Shown in pieces: positions 1-7,880 of a DNA stretch of 64,000 nt. The stretch covers positions 1 through 64,000 of the forward strand of contig NZ_JACYHF010000008.1 of the NCBI RefSeq assembly GCF_016482685.1. Reading direction: 5' to 3'. The position numbers and the translations under genes are program-made. The stretch's first letter is position 1, and the number at the start of each line of letters is the position of its first letter. The notes beneath the pieces are model-generated. The model was given only the letters and a program-made list of their open reading frames with translations, made no database searches and was not told the DNA's origin. This stretch comes from Streptomyces sp. DSM 110735 (GTDB taxonomy: Bacteria; Actinomycetota; Actinomycetes; Streptomycetales; Streptomycetaceae).

Positions 1-191
1 CCCGACGCCGTCAGCTCGGCGATCTGCTGCAGCGTCGAGCCGATGTCCGACGTACGCGTCGTCGTCATGGACTGCACCGAGACGGGGGCGTCGCCGCCGA
101 CCGCGACGGTGCCGACCTGGATCTGCCGGCTCTTGCGACGCTCGGCGATCTTGGTCGGGATGGACGGCATACCGAGAGAAATCGCAGTCAT
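1..191 (-). CDS. ispG: IspG, N-terminal part (runs off the left edge)
   Basis: The protein would be 4-hydroxy-3-methylbut-2-enyl diphosphate synthase, the cytoplasmic iron-sulfur enzyme of the penultimate MEP-pathway step. Only about 63 N-terminal residues are inside the window. They begin [20 protein letters not shown] and continue to [13 protein letters not shown], which is the conserved start of the family: the VQSMT segment opens the TIM barrel. The start is the ATG at 189-191. The cluster cysteines lie in the C-terminal part, outside the window. Downstream of dxr and the M50 protease on the same strand, it completes the usual Streptomyces dxr-protease-ispG order, although a strong terminator at 315-349 separates it from them, so it probably has its own promoter in 192-310. 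Confidence 0.93.
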   Translation of the reverse strand, partial: MTAISLGMPSIPTKIAERRKSRQIQVGTVAVGGDAPVSVQSMTTTRTSDIGSTLQQIAELTAS

Positions 192-314
192 CTGCTGTGC
201 AACCCCAAGTCGTGGATGAAGATCCGGCCCCATGAAACGCCGGGCTCCAGGCTCTGAGATTACGGTACGGGGCGCGGCGCGGGCACATCCCACCCGGCGA
301 AACCCACTCAATGG

Positions 315-349
315 AAGGCGGCCCGGGGCAGAGTGCTCCGGGCCGCCTT
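315..349 (-). terminator. Hairpin terminator after the M50 protease gene
   Basis: A perfect 12-bp inverted repeat (AAGGCGGCCCGG at 315-326 and its complement at 338-349) encloses an 11-nt loop, 15 bp past the stop codon of the protease gene. The position and GC-rich stem fit an intrinsic terminator of the Streptomyces type without a U-tract. It would separate the protease from ispG. Confidence 0.75.
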
Positions 350-363
350 CGGGTGCCGTACCG

Positions 364-1668
364 CTAGGAGATCTTGACCGGGTTCACCACGTCCGCGATC
401 AGCACGAGGAGCGTGAAGCAGACGAAGATTCCCGCCACGACGTAGGCCACCGGCATCAGCTTGGCCACGTCGAAGGGGCCCGGGTCGGGGCGGCGCAGCA
501 CCCGGGCGAGGTTGCGCCGCAGCGACTCCCACAGCGCGCCCGCGATGTGTCCGCCGTCGAGCGGGAGCAGCGGGAGCATGTTGAAGAGGAACAGCGAGAG
601 GTTGAACCCGGCGAGCACGAACACGAACATGGCGACCTGCTGCGAGGCCGGGATGTTCAGCGTGGCGATCTCGCCGGTGACGCGGGCGGCGCCGACGATG
701 CCCATCGGGGAGTCCGGCTCGCGCGGACCGTCGCCGAAGGCGGCGTTCCACAGGGCCGGGATCTTGCCGGGCAGCGCGACAAGGGAGTCCACCGCGTTGC
801 CGACCTGGTCGCCCATCCAGACCACCGAGTCGCCGAAGCCGAGCTGGACGACGCCGGTGGCGGCGCTGAAGCCGAGGAAGCCCGCCTTGACGTACTCCCC
901 CTGGACGTAGGTGCCGCTCGCGTCCTTCTTGGCGACCTGGTTGGTGGCGATGGTGGCGTGCAGGGTGAGCTGCTTGCCGTCGCGCTCGACCAGGATCGGC
1001 ACGCTCCTGCCCGCGCTGTCGCGGATGAGGTCGGACAGCGTGTTCCAGTCCTTGGTCGGCTTGCCGTCGAAGGAGAGGATCTTGTCGTGCGCCTTGAGCC
1101 CCGCCGCCTCGGCCGGGGAGGCGGGGTCGGACTTCTTGCAGGTGTCGCGGTGCTGGCTCTGCGCGATGACGCAGGGCGAGACCGAGGCGACCGTGTTGGT
1201 CTGCTGCTGGATGCCGAAGCCCATGAGCACGGTGAAGAACAGACCGACCGCGAGGATCAGGTTCATGAAGGGTCCGGCGAACATGACGATGACGCGTTTC
1301 CACGGCTTGCGCGTGTAGAACATGCGCGTCTCGTCACCGGGCTGGAGTTCCTCGAAGGCAGCCGAGCGGGCGTCCTCGATCATGCCGCGCCACGGGGAGG
1401 TGGAGCGGGCGGAGACCCGGCCCGCGTCGTCCGGCGGGAACATGCCGATCATGCGGATGTAGCCGCCGAGCGGAACGGCCTTGATGCCGTACTCGGTGTC
1501 GCCCTTGTGCCGCGACCAGATGGTGGGGCCGAAGCCGACCATGTACTGCGGGACGCGGATGCCGAAGAGCTTGGCGGTCGACAGGTGCCCCAGCTCGTGC
1601 CAGGCGATCGAGACGAGCAGACCGACCGCGAAGACCGCTATGCCGAGGATGAACATCAGGGTCGTCAT
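364..1668 (-). CDS. Site-2 metalloprotease, M50 family (RseP/RasP-like)
   Basis: This is a 434-residue intramembrane zinc protease of the RseP/RasP type, which cleaves anti-sigma factors or signal-peptide remnants inside the cytoplasmic membrane. The zinc motif HELGH is at residues 24-28 in the first membrane helix. A PDZ-like segment ([20 protein letters not shown]) occupies the middle, and the second active-site motif PLLPLDGGH is near the C-terminus, followed by a last membrane helix. The ATG at 1666-1668 overlaps the dxr stop as ATGA, so the two are translationally coupled. Longer upstream starts only extend into dxr antisense to no purpose. The substrate cannot be read from the sequence. 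An ECF sigma factor occurs 54 kb away, but no anti-sigma gene was seen near it. Confidence 0.93.
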   Translation of the reverse strand: MTTLMFILGIAVFAVGLLVSIAWHELGHLSTAKLFGIRVPQYMVGFGPTIWSRHKGDTEYGIKAVPLGGYIRMIGMFPPDDAGRVSARSTSPWRGMIEDARSAAFEELQPGDETRMFYTRKPWKRVIVMFAGPFMNLILAVGLFFTVLMGFGIQQQTNTVASVSPCVIAQSQHRDTCKKSDPASPAEAAGLKAHDKILSFDGKPTKDWNTLSDLIRDSAGRSVPILVERDGKQLTLHATIATNQVAKKDASGTYVQGEYVKAGFLGFSAATGVVQLGFGDSVVWMGDQVGNAVDSLVALPGKIPALWNAAFGDGPREPDSPMGIVGAARVTGEIATLNIPASQQVAMFVFVLAGFNLSLFLFNMLPLLPLDGGHIAGALWESLRRNLARVLRRPDPGPFDVAKLMPVAYVVAGIFVCFTLLVLIADVVNPVKIS

Positions 1669-2933
1669 GCACGCGCCTCCGCGGTCGCCGTCGTGGCTGT
1701 CAGTTCGCGGGCCCGGGCACGCGCCCAGGTCTCCGCTTCGAGGACGTCCGACACCGTGAGTGAAGTTCCCGATACCGGGGTGCCGTGTTCCTCGACGACC
1801 CGGGTGACGGTCTCCATGATCCCGTTGAAGGGCAGCGCGCCGCTCAGGAAAGCCGCGACGCACTCCTCGTTGGCGGCATTGAACACCGCCGGGGCGGTCC
1901 CCGCGAGCCGCCCCACGTGCCGGGCGAGGTTCACCGAGGGGAAGGCGTCGTTGTCCAGCGGGAAGAATTCCCATGTGGACGCCTTGCTCCAGTCGAAGGC
2001 GGGGGCGGCGTCGGGGACGCGCTCGGGCCAGCCGAGACCGATGGCGATGGGCCCGCGCATGTCGGGGGGCGTCGCCTGGGCGATCGTGGAGCCGTCGGTG
2101 AACTCGATCATCGAGTGGACATACGACTGGGGATGCACGACCACCTCAATGTGGTCGAAGGAAATGTCGTAGAGGAGATGCGCCTCGATGACCTCCAGAC
2201 CCTTGTTGACGAGGGTCGCGGAGTTGACGGTGATGACCGGGCCCATGGCCCAGGTGGGGTGCGCGAGGGCGTCCTGGACGGTGACGTCCGCCAGCTCCGC
2301 CTTCGTACGGCCGCGGAAGGGACCGCCGGAGGCGGTGACGACCAGCTTGCGGACGTCGGCGCGGGTGCCCGCGGCGAGCGCCTGGAAGAGGGCGGCGTGC
2401 TCGGAGTCCACCGGGATGATCTGGCCCGGCTTGGCCAGCGCCTTGACCAGCGGTCCGCCGACGATCAGCGACTCCTTGTTGGCGAGCGCGAGGGTGCGGC
2501 CCGCCTCCAGCGCGGCGAGCGTCGGCGCGAGACCGATCGAGCCGGTGATGCCGTTCAGCACGGTGTGGCAGTCGGACGCGGCGAGCTGCGCGGCCGCGTC
2601 GGGTCCGGCGAGGATCTCCGGCAGCGGCTCGCCGCCGTAGTGCCCGGCCAGCGCCTCGCGCAGCTCCGGCACGGCGTCCTCCCGCGCCACCGCCACGGTC
2701 CGCACCCGCAGCCGGTACGCCTGCTCGGCGAGCAGCGCCGCCCGCCCGCCGTTGGCGGACAGCGCGGTCACCCGGAAACGGTCGGGATTGCGCAGCACGA
2801 GGTCGATCGCCTGCGTGCCGATCGACCCCGTGGACCCGAGAATCACCACATCCTTCGGCCCGCCACCGGCGAGCGGGTCGTACACCAGGTGCGGATCGGC
2901 AAGGGGCGCGGGGCTGACAAGACTGTCGGTCAT
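1665..2933 (-). CDS. dxr: 1-deoxy-D-xylulose 5-phosphate reductoisomerase
   Basis: The 422-residue cytoplasmic enzyme converts DXP to MEP with NADPH, the first committed MEP-pathway step. The Rossmann motif [17 protein letters not shown] lies at about residues 30-46. The metal and substrate region reads [11 protein letters not shown], and the flexible active-site loop reads [24 protein letters not shown], all as in the family. An N-terminal extension of about 28 residues precedes the Rossmann fold. It forms an operon with the downstream protease through an ATGA overlap. Upstream lies the vapBC promoter region in the opposite direction. Confidence 0.97.
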   Translation of the reverse strand: MTDSLVSPAPLADPHLVYDPLAGGGPKDVVILGSTGSIGTQAIDLVLRNPDRFRVTALSANGGRAALLAEQAYRLRVRTVAVAREDAVPELREALAGHYGGEPLPEILAGPDAAAQLAASDCHTVLNGITGSIGLAPTLAALEAGRTLALANKESLIVGGPLVKALAKPGQIIPVDSEHAALFQALAAGTRADVRKLVVTASGGPFRGRTKAELADVTVQDALAHPTWAMGPVITVNSATLVNKGLEVIEAHLLYDISFDHIEVVVHPQSYVHSMIEFTDGSTIAQATPPDMRGPIAIGLGWPERVPDAAPAFDWSKASTWEFFPLDNDAFPSVNLARHVGRLAGTAPAVFNAANEECVAAFLSGALPFNGIMETVTRVVEEHGTPVSGTSLTVSDVLEAETWARARARELTATTATAEARA

Positions 2934-3010
2934 TCCCCCATTGTGTCCGCCCGCGAGAGCACGACGGACAGCGCGTCCGGTTCTCGGGCGGGTGATGTCC
3001 TTCGCCGGGC

Positions 3011-3050
3011 TACTATGGATATACGAGCAAGTCCGCCAGATATACGGAGG
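3011..3050 (+). promoter_or_regulatory. vapBC promoter and probable operator
   Basis: A possible -10 hexamer TACTAT is at 3011-3016. The octamer GATATACG occurs twice, at 3018-3025 and 3039-3046, spaced 21 bp apart (two helical turns). The second copy abuts the Shine-Dalgarno GGAGG at 3046-3050. This AT-rich patch stands out from its surroundings. VapB-VapC complexes normally bind paired sites in their own promoter, so autoregulation is the likely function. The -35 element is not clear. Confidence 0.55.
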
Positions 3051-3058
3051 GTGCAGTC

Positions 3059-3268
3059 ATGGCCAAGACCCTGATCGACATCGACGAGCAGTTGCTGGCG
3101 GACGCGGCCATAGCGTTCGGCACGAAAACCAAGAAGGACACCGTGACGGCCGCCCTGAAGGAGGGCGTCGAGCGCAAGAAGCGGGCGCTGGCGCTGGCGC
3201 GACTGGCCGCTCGCGCCGATGCGGGCGACTTCGACATGCTCCTGGACAGGGAGGACCGCCGTCGATGA
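3059..3268 (+). CDS. vapB: VapB-family antitoxin
   Basis: The 69-residue protein begins MAKTLIDIDEQLLADAAIAF and continues with a helix-rich, Lys/Arg-rich region. This matches the DUF2191/VapB antitoxin type: an N-terminal ribbon-helix-helix-like DNA-binding strand and a C-terminal toxin-binding tail that ends LLDREDRRR. It neutralises the adjacent PIN toxin and probably represses the pair. Shine-Dalgarno GGAGG lies 8 nt before the ATG. The stop overlaps the toxin start as ATGA, which fixes the stoichiometry by translational coupling. Confidence 0.88.
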   Translation: MAKTLIDIDEQLLADAAIAFGTKTKKDTVTAALKEGVERKKRALALARLAARADAGDFDMLLDREDRRR

Positions 3269-3684
3269 CAGCCGCTCGGTTCCTCATCGACGCCGGCGCT
3301 CTCGTGCGGATCTTCAAGCAGCCCGCACTGTCCCGCTGGACGAAGCCCTTGGAAGAAGGGCTCATCGCCCGTTGTCCGGTCACCGAGATCGAGTTCCTCC
3401 GCAGCGCGGAGAACGCCCAGGACCGCGAAGGGATGGCCTCGGATCTGGAGGCACTGTTCGGCTGGGCCGCACTCGACGACCGGGCCGTCACCCGGGCGTG
3501 GAGCGTGCAGCGGGAACTCGCCGCCACCGGTGAACACCGCTCGGCGGGCACGGTCGACCTGCTGGTCGCCGCGACCGCCGAGCTCCAGGGGCTCACCGTG
3601 CTCCATTACGACAACGACTTCGAGACCATCGCGTCGGTCACGGGGCAGCCGACCCAGTGGCTGATGCCGCCGGGCAGCCTCTAG
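3265..3684 (+). CDS. vapC: VapC-family PIN-domain ribonuclease toxin
   Basis: This 139-residue PIN-domain protein is the predicted Mg-dependent endoribonuclease of the pair. The acidic PIN residues are present: Asp in RFLIDAGAL near the N-terminus, Glu in VTEIEFL, Asp in GTVDLLVAATA and Asp in LHYDNDFETIA. The last segment, HYDNDFE, is typical of VapC. The ATG at 3265 overlaps the vapB stop. It ends 4 bp before the convergent acyl-CoA dehydrogenase stop, so the pair is compact with no room for a separate terminator. The RNA target is unknown. Confidence 0.88.
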   Translation: MTAARFLIDAGALVRIFKQPALSRWTKPLEEGLIARCPVTEIEFLRSAENAQDREGMASDLEALFGWAALDDRAVTRAWSVQRELAATGEHRSAGTVDLLVAATAELQGLTVLHYDNDFETIASVTGQPTQWLMPPGSL

Positions 3685-3688
3685 CGAG

Positions 3689-5626
3689 TCACCCGCCGAA
3701 GGGCCGACGAGCGCTCGGCTGCTGGGCCGGGCCGGGCGTCGCGTCCGCGATCCACGGGCCCTCCGTCGACGGGTCGAGGATGCCGTCCTCCAGCCAGTCG
3801 TAGGAGCCGCCCAGGACGCCCTTGACGACCTTGCGGTCGAGGTCGTCCGTGTTGGACCAGAGGCGGGTGAAGAGGTCGTCGACGCGGAGGCGGGACTGGT
3901 GGCAGAAGGCGTCGGCGAGCTGGTACGCCTCGCGACCGTGGTCGCCCTCGCGGCGCAGGCGTTCGGCGCGGACGCAGGCGGCGCTCATGGCGAAGAGTTC
4001 GGCGCCGATGTCCACGATGCGGCCGAGGAAGCCCTGCTTGGTCTCCATGCGGCCCTGCCAGCGGGACATGCCGTAGAAGGTGGCGCGGGCGAGCTTGCGG
4101 GCGTGCCGTTCGACGAAGCGCAGATGGCCCGAGAGGTCGATGCCGTGCTTGAACTCGCCGTACGAGGTGGGGAGTTGACCTGGACCCGCGACCAGCTTCG
4201 GGAGCCACTTGGCGTAGAAGACGCCCGCGTCGGCGGCGGCCTTCGCCTTGTCCTGGAGCGTGGTGTCGGGGTCGATGAGGTCACCGGCGACGGAGAGGTG
4301 GGCGTCGACGGCCTCGCGCGCGATCAGCAGGTGCATGATCTCGGTCGAGCCCTCGAAGATGCGGTTGATGCGCAGGTCGCGCAGCATCTGCTCGGCGGGG
4401 ACACCCCGCTCGCCGCGCGCCGCGAGGGACTCGGCGGTCTCGTAGCCCCGGCCGCCGCGGATCTGGACCAGCTCGTCGGCCATCAGCCAGGACATCTCGG
4501 AGCCGTAGAGCTTGGCGAGCGCGGCCTCGATGCGGATGTCGTTGCGGTCCTCGTCGGCCATCTGGGAGGCGAGGTCCACCACCGCCTCCAGCGCGAACGT
4601 GGTCGCCGCGATGAAGCTGATCTTGGACCCGACCGCCTCGTGCAGCGCGACCGGCTTGCCCCACTGCTCGCGCTCGGCCGCCCACTGCCGGGCGATCTTC
4701 AGGCACCACTTGCCCGCACCGGCGCACATCGCGGGCAGGGAGAGGCGCCCGGTGTTGAGCGTGGTGAGCGCGATCTTCAGACCCGCGCCCTCGGGTCCGA
4801 TGCGGTTCGCGGCGGGGACGCGGACCCGGTGGAGGCGGGTCACGCCGTTCTCGATGCCGCGCAGCCCCATGAAGGCGTTGCGGTGCTCGACGGTGACGCC
4901 CTCGGCGGTGCCCTCGACCACGAACGCGGTGATGCCGCCGGGGTGCCCCTCGGACTTCGGCACCCGCGCCATGACGACCAGCAGGTCGGCGACGACGCCG
5001 TTGGTGGTCCACAGCTTCACGCCGTCGAGGACGTAGTCGTCCCCGTCCGGGACGGCCATGGTCGCCAGGCGTGCCGGGTCCGAGCCCACGTCCGGCTCGG
5101 TGAGCAGGAACGCCGAGATGTCGGTGCTCGCGCAGCGCGGCAGGAACGCGTCCTTCTGCTCCTGGGTGCCGAAGATCTTCAGCGGCTGCGGCACACCGAT
5201 CGACTGGTGCGCGGAGAGCAGCGCGCCGACCGCCGGACTGACCGAGCCGGCCAGCGCGAGCGCCTTGTTGTAGTAGAGCTGGGACAGCCCGAGACCGCCG
5301 TACTTGGGGTCGATCTTCATGCCGAGCGCGCCGAGCCGCTTGAGTCCGGCCACGACCTCGTCCGGGATCCGCGCCTCGCGCTCGATGCGGGCCGCGTCGA
5401 TCCCGTTCTCGCAGAAGGCGCGCAGCTCCGCGAGGAAGGTCTCGCCCCGCCGCACGCTCTCCGGGTCCGGGAGCGGGTGGGGGTGGATGAGGTCGAGCCG
5501 GAAGCGCCCGAGGAACAGTTCCTTGGCGAAGCTCGGTTTGCGCCAGCCCTGCTCCCGGGCGGCCTCCGCCACCTGGCGGGCCTCGCGCTCGGAGACGGTG
5601 GTGCGTTGAGTGGTGGGAGCGGACAT
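3689..5626 (-). CDS. Acyl-CoA dehydrogenase family protein
   Basis: This is a large (645-residue) FAD-dependent acyl-CoA dehydrogenase, which introduces the alpha-beta double bond in beta-oxidation. It has the N-terminal all-alpha domain, the FAD/substrate motif AFLLTEPDVGSDPARLAT, the beta-domain segment KLWTTNGVVADLLVV, and in the C-terminal domain the flavin-contact sequence LRDLRINRIFEGSTEIMHLLIA. A further C-terminal extension of about 150 residues makes it longer than the short-chain family (about 380) and similar to the VLCAD/ACAD9-like FadE group. The ATG at 5624-5626 has GAGGTGA five bases upstream; a GTG three codons earlier is less well placed. Substrate chain length cannot be told. 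It converges on vapC. Confidence 0.9.
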   Translation of the reverse strand: MSAPTTQRTTVSEREARQVAEAAREQGWRKPSFAKELFLGRFRLDLIHPHPLPDPESVRRGETFLAELRAFCENGIDAARIEREARIPDEVVAGLKRLGALGMKIDPKYGGLGLSQLYYNKALALAGSVSPAVGALLSAHQSIGVPQPLKIFGTQEQKDAFLPRCASTDISAFLLTEPDVGSDPARLATMAVPDGDDYVLDGVKLWTTNGVVADLLVVMARVPKSEGHPGGITAFVVEGTAEGVTVEHRNAFMGLRGIENGVTRLHRVRVPAANRIGPEGAGLKIALTTLNTGRLSLPAMCAGAGKWCLKIARQWAAEREQWGKPVALHEAVGSKISFIAATTFALEAVVDLASQMADEDRNDIRIEAALAKLYGSEMSWLMADELVQIRGGRGYETAESLAARGERGVPAEQMLRDLRINRIFEGSTEIMHLLIAREAVDAHLSVAGDLIDPDTTLQDKAKAAADAGVFYAKWLPKLVAGPGQLPTSYGEFKHGIDLSGHLRFVERHARKLARATFYGMSRWQGRMETKQGFLGRIVDIGAELFAMSAACVRAERLRREGDHGREAYQLADAFCHQSRLRVDDLFTRLWSNTDDLDRKVVKGVLGGSYDWLEDGILDPSTEGPWIADATPGPAQQPSARRPFGG

Positions 5627-5667
5627 GAGGCTCACCTCACCGCGAAGAGGGACGGTTGCGGTCCGTG

Positions 5668-5733
5668 CGGTACCGACCGTTGCTGCCTGATCCTGGTCAC
5701 CCGGAAAGGGGTGCTACTGGATCGTTGGTACCG
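5668..5733. promoter_or_regulatory. Interrupted inverted repeat upstream of the acyl-CoA dehydrogenase
   Basis: CGGTACCGACCG at 5668-5679 and CGTTGGTACCG at 5723-5733 form an imperfect inverted repeat around the core GGTACC, 43 bp apart, in the 218-bp upstream region of the acyl-CoA dehydrogenase. Spaced half-sites of this kind suit a TetR/FadR-type fatty-acid repressor. The link is inference from position. Confidence 0.3.
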
Positions 5734-5844
5734 GAAACGGGCCGCCCCCACCACCCCTCACGCGTCCGGTGCGGCGAACGGGTGAAGTGTGGCGGGGGCG
5801 GGGTGAGTCGCGGGTGTCCGCGGGGGACGGTGCCGTATCGGACC

Positions 5845-6762
5845 TCAGACCGTCTCGGTCACCGGGAGCGCGGCGGCGGTCTCGTCCCCGGCGCGCGGCG
5901 CGGGCACGGCGGTCGCGGGGGCGGTCGTCGCGGGGGCGGCGGGCTTCGTACGGCGCCCGGTGTACGCGTACGCCACGCCCACCAGCAGTCCGCCGCCGAC
6001 CAGGTTGCCGAGACCGACGAAGAGCAGGTTGTGGGCGAAGGCACCCACGGTCACGCCGGGGACGTGCTCGAACAGACCGAGCGAGAAGGTCGTCATGTTG
6101 GCGACGACGTGCTCGAAGCCGGAGGCGACGAAGGCCAGGATGCCCGCGAAGATCAGCAGGATCTTGGTGGCGTCGGAGCGGGTGCGCATGCCCATCCACA
6201 CGGTCAGGCAGACCAGGAAGTTGCAGAGCACGCCCCGGAAGAACATCGCCTCGCCGCTCTCGGCCATCTTGGCGGTGAGCATGCCGGTCAGACCGACCAG
6301 ACCCGGGGCGGGCGCTCCGGGGGCGGGTACGACGCCCAGCACGCCGGAGCAGTGGACCAGCCCGGCGAAGGCGACCGAGCCGACCAGGTTGCCCACGAAG
6401 GAACCGACGATCACGGCGAGCGCCACGAGGGGCGAGAAGGCGCGGCGGACCGCGCCCTGGACCATCGTCATCATGTTGCTGGTGGCCAGCTCGCCCCCAG
6501 CGAAGATCACCAGAGTCAGCGCGACACCGAAGACCAGCCCCTGGATCAGCTTGACCCAGGGAGAGTGCGCGAGGGTGAGCGGAGCGGACACCATGATCAT
6601 CAGGACGACGCCCACGCCGATGAAGGCACCCGCGAGCGCGGAGAGCACCAGATAGCGTCCGGGAGAGCGGAGCAGCTTCGCCTTGCCGCGCGCTGCCGCG
6701 ATCTGGTCGTCCAGGGCTTCTTCAAGGGGTATCGGCACGGTGGCCCTCTCAGTGCTGCTCAC
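5845..6762 (-). CDS. Formate/nitrite transporter (FNT) family channel
   Basis: The 305-residue integral membrane protein belongs to the pentameric FNT family, which moves formate, nitrite or related small monovalent anions. Six hydrophobic helices are evident, beginning with LVLSALAGAFIGVGVVLMI. The FNT signature GGELATSNMM sits at the usual position after helix 2, followed by VGNLVGSVAF. N-terminal and C-terminal tails are cytoplasmic in type; the C-terminal tail is Ala/Pro-rich. It is transcribed alone. No nitrite reductase or formate dehydrogenase gene adjoins it, so the anion cannot be assigned. The AT-rich, palindrome-bearing upstream region suggests specific regulation. Confidence 0.9.
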   Translation of the reverse strand: MSSTERATVPIPLEEALDDQIAAARGKAKLLRSPGRYLVLSALAGAFIGVGVVLMIMVSAPLTLAHSPWVKLIQGLVFGVALTLVIFAGGELATSNMMTMVQGAVRRAFSPLVALAVIVGSFVGNLVGSVAFAGLVHCSGVLGVVPAPGAPAPGLVGLTGMLTAKMAESGEAMFFRGVLCNFLVCLTVWMGMRTRSDATKILLIFAGILAFVASGFEHVVANMTTFSLGLFEHVPGVTVGAFAHNLLFVGLGNLVGGGLLVGVAYAYTGRRTKPAAPATTAPATAVPAPRAGDETAAALPVTETV

Positions 6763-6838
6763 TCGTGGTCGGATTGTCCGACTCTCACGCGTGGAGCAGT
6801 GTGCGCCCGCCGATCCAGAAATGTCAAAAGTCGAATTA

Positions 6839-6909
6839 ATGACGTGATAGGCATTGCTTATCCCGACTTAATCGGTCAAATCTATCGCGTCATCGGTCGC
6901 GCCTATCAC
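6839..6909. promoter_or_regulatory. AT-rich palindromic region upstream of the FNT gene
   Basis: The patch contains the 17-bp near-palindrome GATAGGCATTGCTTATC (6846-6862), of the T-N11-A form used by LysR-type regulators. ATGACGTGATAG at 6839-6850 matches the complement of CTATCGCGTCAT at 6882-6893 in 11 of 12 bases. GTGATAGGC (6844-6852) is a perfect inverted repeat of GCCTATCAC (6901-6909). The right part overlaps the end of the PEP-mutase-family gene. No LysR gene is adjacent. Confidence 0.45.
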
Positions 6910-7726
6910 CGACGGGCTGGGCGAGCAGCCCGTCCAGCTCCCCGAAGGACAGGGGGTCGGCGGGCGAGGTGACGGCGCCGGTCCCGAACAGCTCCCGCGC
7001 GACACGGCGCGCGGCGGCGTACGCGGCCAGCGCCACCCCCGGTCCGAGGCTCACCCGGGCCACGCCGAGGGTGCCCAGCTCCGCGACGGACGGCGCCCCG
7101 GGACCGGCCATGACGTTGAGCGGTACGGCGATGTCCTCGGCCAGCGCCTTGAGGGTGACGGGGTCGGTGACGCCGGGGACGAAGACGCCGTCGGCGCCCG
7201 CCTCCACGTACCGCCGGGCGCGGCTCAGGGTCTCCGCGAGGCGGGTCTCCGGGTCGCCCAGACCCAGCAGATAGGTGTCGACGCGGGCGTTGAGGAACAG
7301 GTCCGCGCCCGCCTGCTCGGCGGTCCGCCGGGCGGCGGTGAGCCGGGCGGCCAGCTCGGCCGGGGGACGGGTGCCGTCCTCGATGTTGACGCCGACGGCG
7401 CCCGCCTCGATCACCCCGGCGACGGTCTCCGCGACGGCGGCGGCGTCCGCGCCGTACCCGTCCTCGATGTCGGCGGTCACCGGCACCGTGACGGCGGCGA
7501 CGGTCCTGGCGATCACATCGAGAGCCTGCTCCCGGGTGAGGGCGCCGCCGTCGGGCGAACCGAGCGCCCAGGAGACCCCGGCGCTGGTGGTGGCGATCGC
7601 GGGGGCGCCCGCCGCCTCGACGAGACGGGCGCTCGCCACGTCCCACGCGTTGGCGAGCGCGAGCGGGGCGGAGGGGGTGTGCAGGGAGCGGAAGAGGCGG
7701 GCGTCGGCCGCGTGCGTGTGCGTCAT
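6890..7726 (-). CDS. Isocitrate lyase/PEP mutase superfamily protein
   Basis: A 278-residue TIM-barrel enzyme of the isocitrate lyase/phosphoenolpyruvate phosphonomutase superfamily, which makes or breaks C-C or P-C bonds of 2-oxoacid-like substrates with Mg. The metal-binding motif TADIEDGYGAD and the following GVNIEDGTRPP are clear, as is ATTSAGVSWALGSPDGG near the N-terminus. The KRCGH loop of isocitrate and methylisocitrate lyases is missing, so it is not a glyoxylate-cycle enzyme. It resembles the widespread uncharacterised oxaloacetate-hydrolase/PEPM-like group. The ATG at 7724-7726 is preferred; an upstream in-frame start would intrude on the neighbour's terminator region. Its 3' end carries part of the FNT palindrome. 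Confidence 0.82.
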   Translation of the reverse strand: MTHTHAADARLFRSLHTPSAPLALANAWDVASARLVEAAGAPAIATTSAGVSWALGSPDGGALTREQALDVIARTVAAVTVPVTADIEDGYGADAAAVAETVAGVIEAGAVGVNIEDGTRPPAELAARLTAARRTAEQAGADLFLNARVDTYLLGLGDPETRLAETLSRARRYVEAGADGVFVPGVTDPVTLKALAEDIAVPLNVMAGPGAPSVAELGTLGVARVSLGPGVALAAYAAARRVARELFGTGAVTSPADPLSFGELDGLLAQPVGDRRDR

Positions 7727-7821
7727 GACGGCAGTCAAGCACCGTACGCGGTCTGTCTTCTGGCAGGAATCCGACATGAACCGCGCCTGGAAGCAAGCCG
7801 GTTGGTGTGCGGGAAACGCCA

Positions 7822-7858
7822 ACGGCCGGAGCCCCCGCACAGAGTGGGCTCCGGCCGT
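7822..7858 (-). terminator. Terminator of the aldehyde dehydrogenase gene
   Basis: ACGGCCGGAGCCC (7822-7834) and its exact complement (7846-7858) form a 13-bp stem with an 11-nt loop, 23 bp beyond the aldehyde dehydrogenase stop. It insulates the PEP-mutase-family gene from upstream transcription. Confidence 0.8.
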
Positions 7859-7880
7859 CGTGGCGACCTGGGGTGTCAGG

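Noticed and set aside
232..2172. Very long open frame antisense to the M50 protease and dxr, and many similar antisense frames throughout
   Set aside because: At this GC content the complementary frames rarely contain stops. Their translations are Arg/Gly/Ala/His-rich without family motifs, and the opposite strand carries clear conserved proteins.
6890..7726. Isocitrate lyase of the glyoxylate cycle
   Set aside because: The KRCGH catalytic loop is absent and the protein is about 150 residues too short.
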